Part shown: positions 5,294 through 5,662 of the stretch, piece by piece
Layout of the letters: every line of letters starts with the position of its first letter
Numbering within the stretch: position 1 is the stretch's first letter
Origin: Sphingomonadales bacterium
Lineage (GTDB): Bacteria; Pseudomonadota; Alphaproteobacteria; Sphingomonadales; Sphingomonadaceae
Reading direction: 5' to 3'
Length of the DNA: 5,662 bases
NCBI GenBank assembly: GCA_013298745.1
Contig: JAAFIT010000182.1
Location: forward strand, 1 to 5,662
Notes under the pieces: model-generated
What the model was told of the DNA's origin: nothing
The model's database searches: none
Seen by the model: only the letters and a program-made list of their open reading frames with translations
Position numbers and translations under genes: made by a program

Positions 5294-5662
5294 CACTGCC
5301 AGTCCCAGAACAGCGCCGTCGCCACCAGATGCGCGGTCGCCAGCACGGCAAAGGCCAGCGTGATCGGGACATGGACCACCCGCCATTGTTTGACGAGATC
5401 ATAGGTCAGGGTGTCGCGATACAACTTCTCCTCGATCGCGTCGGGCGGCAAGCCATCAGCCGCCAGTCGTTCTCGCGCCGCCTGCAGGCGCAGCCGTGCC
5501 CGGCCCATCAGATATTTGCCGGTCAGGCCGCTGGCGACATTGACCAGCATCGCCACCAGCGCCAACCACGCCAGCCAGGCGTTGAAATGGATGCCGGCAT
5601 GGACCAGCACCAACAACGACCCAGCCCAGGCCATGCGTTCGTGGCGGCGCAGCAGTTCGACC
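5293..5662 (-). CDS. Membrane b-type cytochrome-like subunit, C-terminal part
   Basis: The frame stays open to the right edge, so this is the last 122 residues of a longer protein; the internal Met at 5634 is not a credible start, because the reading continues sensibly into VELLRRHER before it. There are two hydrophobic stretches (about 11-47, probably two helices) and one near the end (about 97-118), separated by a charged, Arg/Glu-rich loop (about 52-92). Histidines H21, H25, H97 and H111 lie in or next to the helices, in places suited to b-heme ligands, as in membrane cytochromes that oxidise or reduce quinones. The stop TGA (5295-5293) shares one base with the ATG of the decaheme cytochrome, so the two are almost certainly translated together and probably form one electron-transfer complex. 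The exact family cannot be fixed from the fragment; a ferric-reductase-like or cytochrome b561/b6-like membrane domain is the best guess. Confidence 0.72.
   Translation of the reverse strand, partial: VELLRRHERMAWAGSLLVLVHAGIHFNAWLAWLALVAMLVNVASGLTGKYLMGRARLRLQAARERLAADGLPPDAIEEKLYRDTLTYDLVKQWRVVHVPITLAFAVLATAHLVATALFWDWQ

Noticed and set aside
3758..5404. A 548-codon open frame on the plus strand
   Set aside because: It is antisense to dapB, the decaheme cytochrome and the b-type subunit, all of which carry family motifs. Its translation is Arg/Ala/His-rich with no domain. Long antisense frames are common in GC-rich DNA.

Overview
The window reads as chromosomal DNA from a GC-rich alphaproteobacterium, most likely of the order Sphingomonadales. 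This is inferred from the style of the endonuclease III and DapB proteins, a DUF6491-type exported protein, a DUF2244 membrane protein and the general GC content. No marker gene fixes the genus. Apart from the first partial gene and the DUF2244 gene, everything recognised lies on the minus strand.

Left part (1-1800). The tail of a family-4-like glycosyltransferase (+) faces a 387-residue membrane protein (-). That protein carries the complete CDP-alcohol phosphatidyltransferase signature behind a soluble N-terminal domain that looks like a worn-down nucleotidyltransferase. A 98-bp gap separates the two 3' ends. The pair suggests surface glycan or unusual phospholipid/phosphodiester synthesis. 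About 346 bp without a recognisable gene follow, then a complete tRNA-Arg(CCG) on the minus strand. The 3' end of the tRNA faces this left part, the geometry expected if an island had entered at the tRNA; no attachment repeat is visible here.

Middle part (1878-3110). On the minus strand lie nth (endonuclease III with every catalytic and Fe-S residue), a possible 26-residue membrane micro-protein, and a secreted DUF6491-like protein whose start overlaps the micro-ORF stop by 4 nt. A strong 9-bp hairpin sits between the DUF6491 gene and the tRNA.

Right part (3111-5662). A DUF2244 membrane protein gene (+) starts 60 bp from nth, divergently, and its 3' end overlaps the 3' end of dapB (-) by 37 bp. 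Upstream of dapB is a two-gene unit: a truncated membrane protein with histidines placed like b-heme ligands, overlapping by 1 nt the gene of a membrane-anchored cytochrome with ten CxxCH motifs. Together they look like a quinol- or b-heme-linked electron transfer module, the least ordinary part of the window. Its other genes, including any terminal reductase or oxidase, must lie beyond 5662.

I found no CRISPR array, no intact transposase and no toxin-antitoxin pair. Most of the window is ordinary core genome; the decaheme module, the fused phosphatidyltransferase and the micro-ORF deserve a second look.
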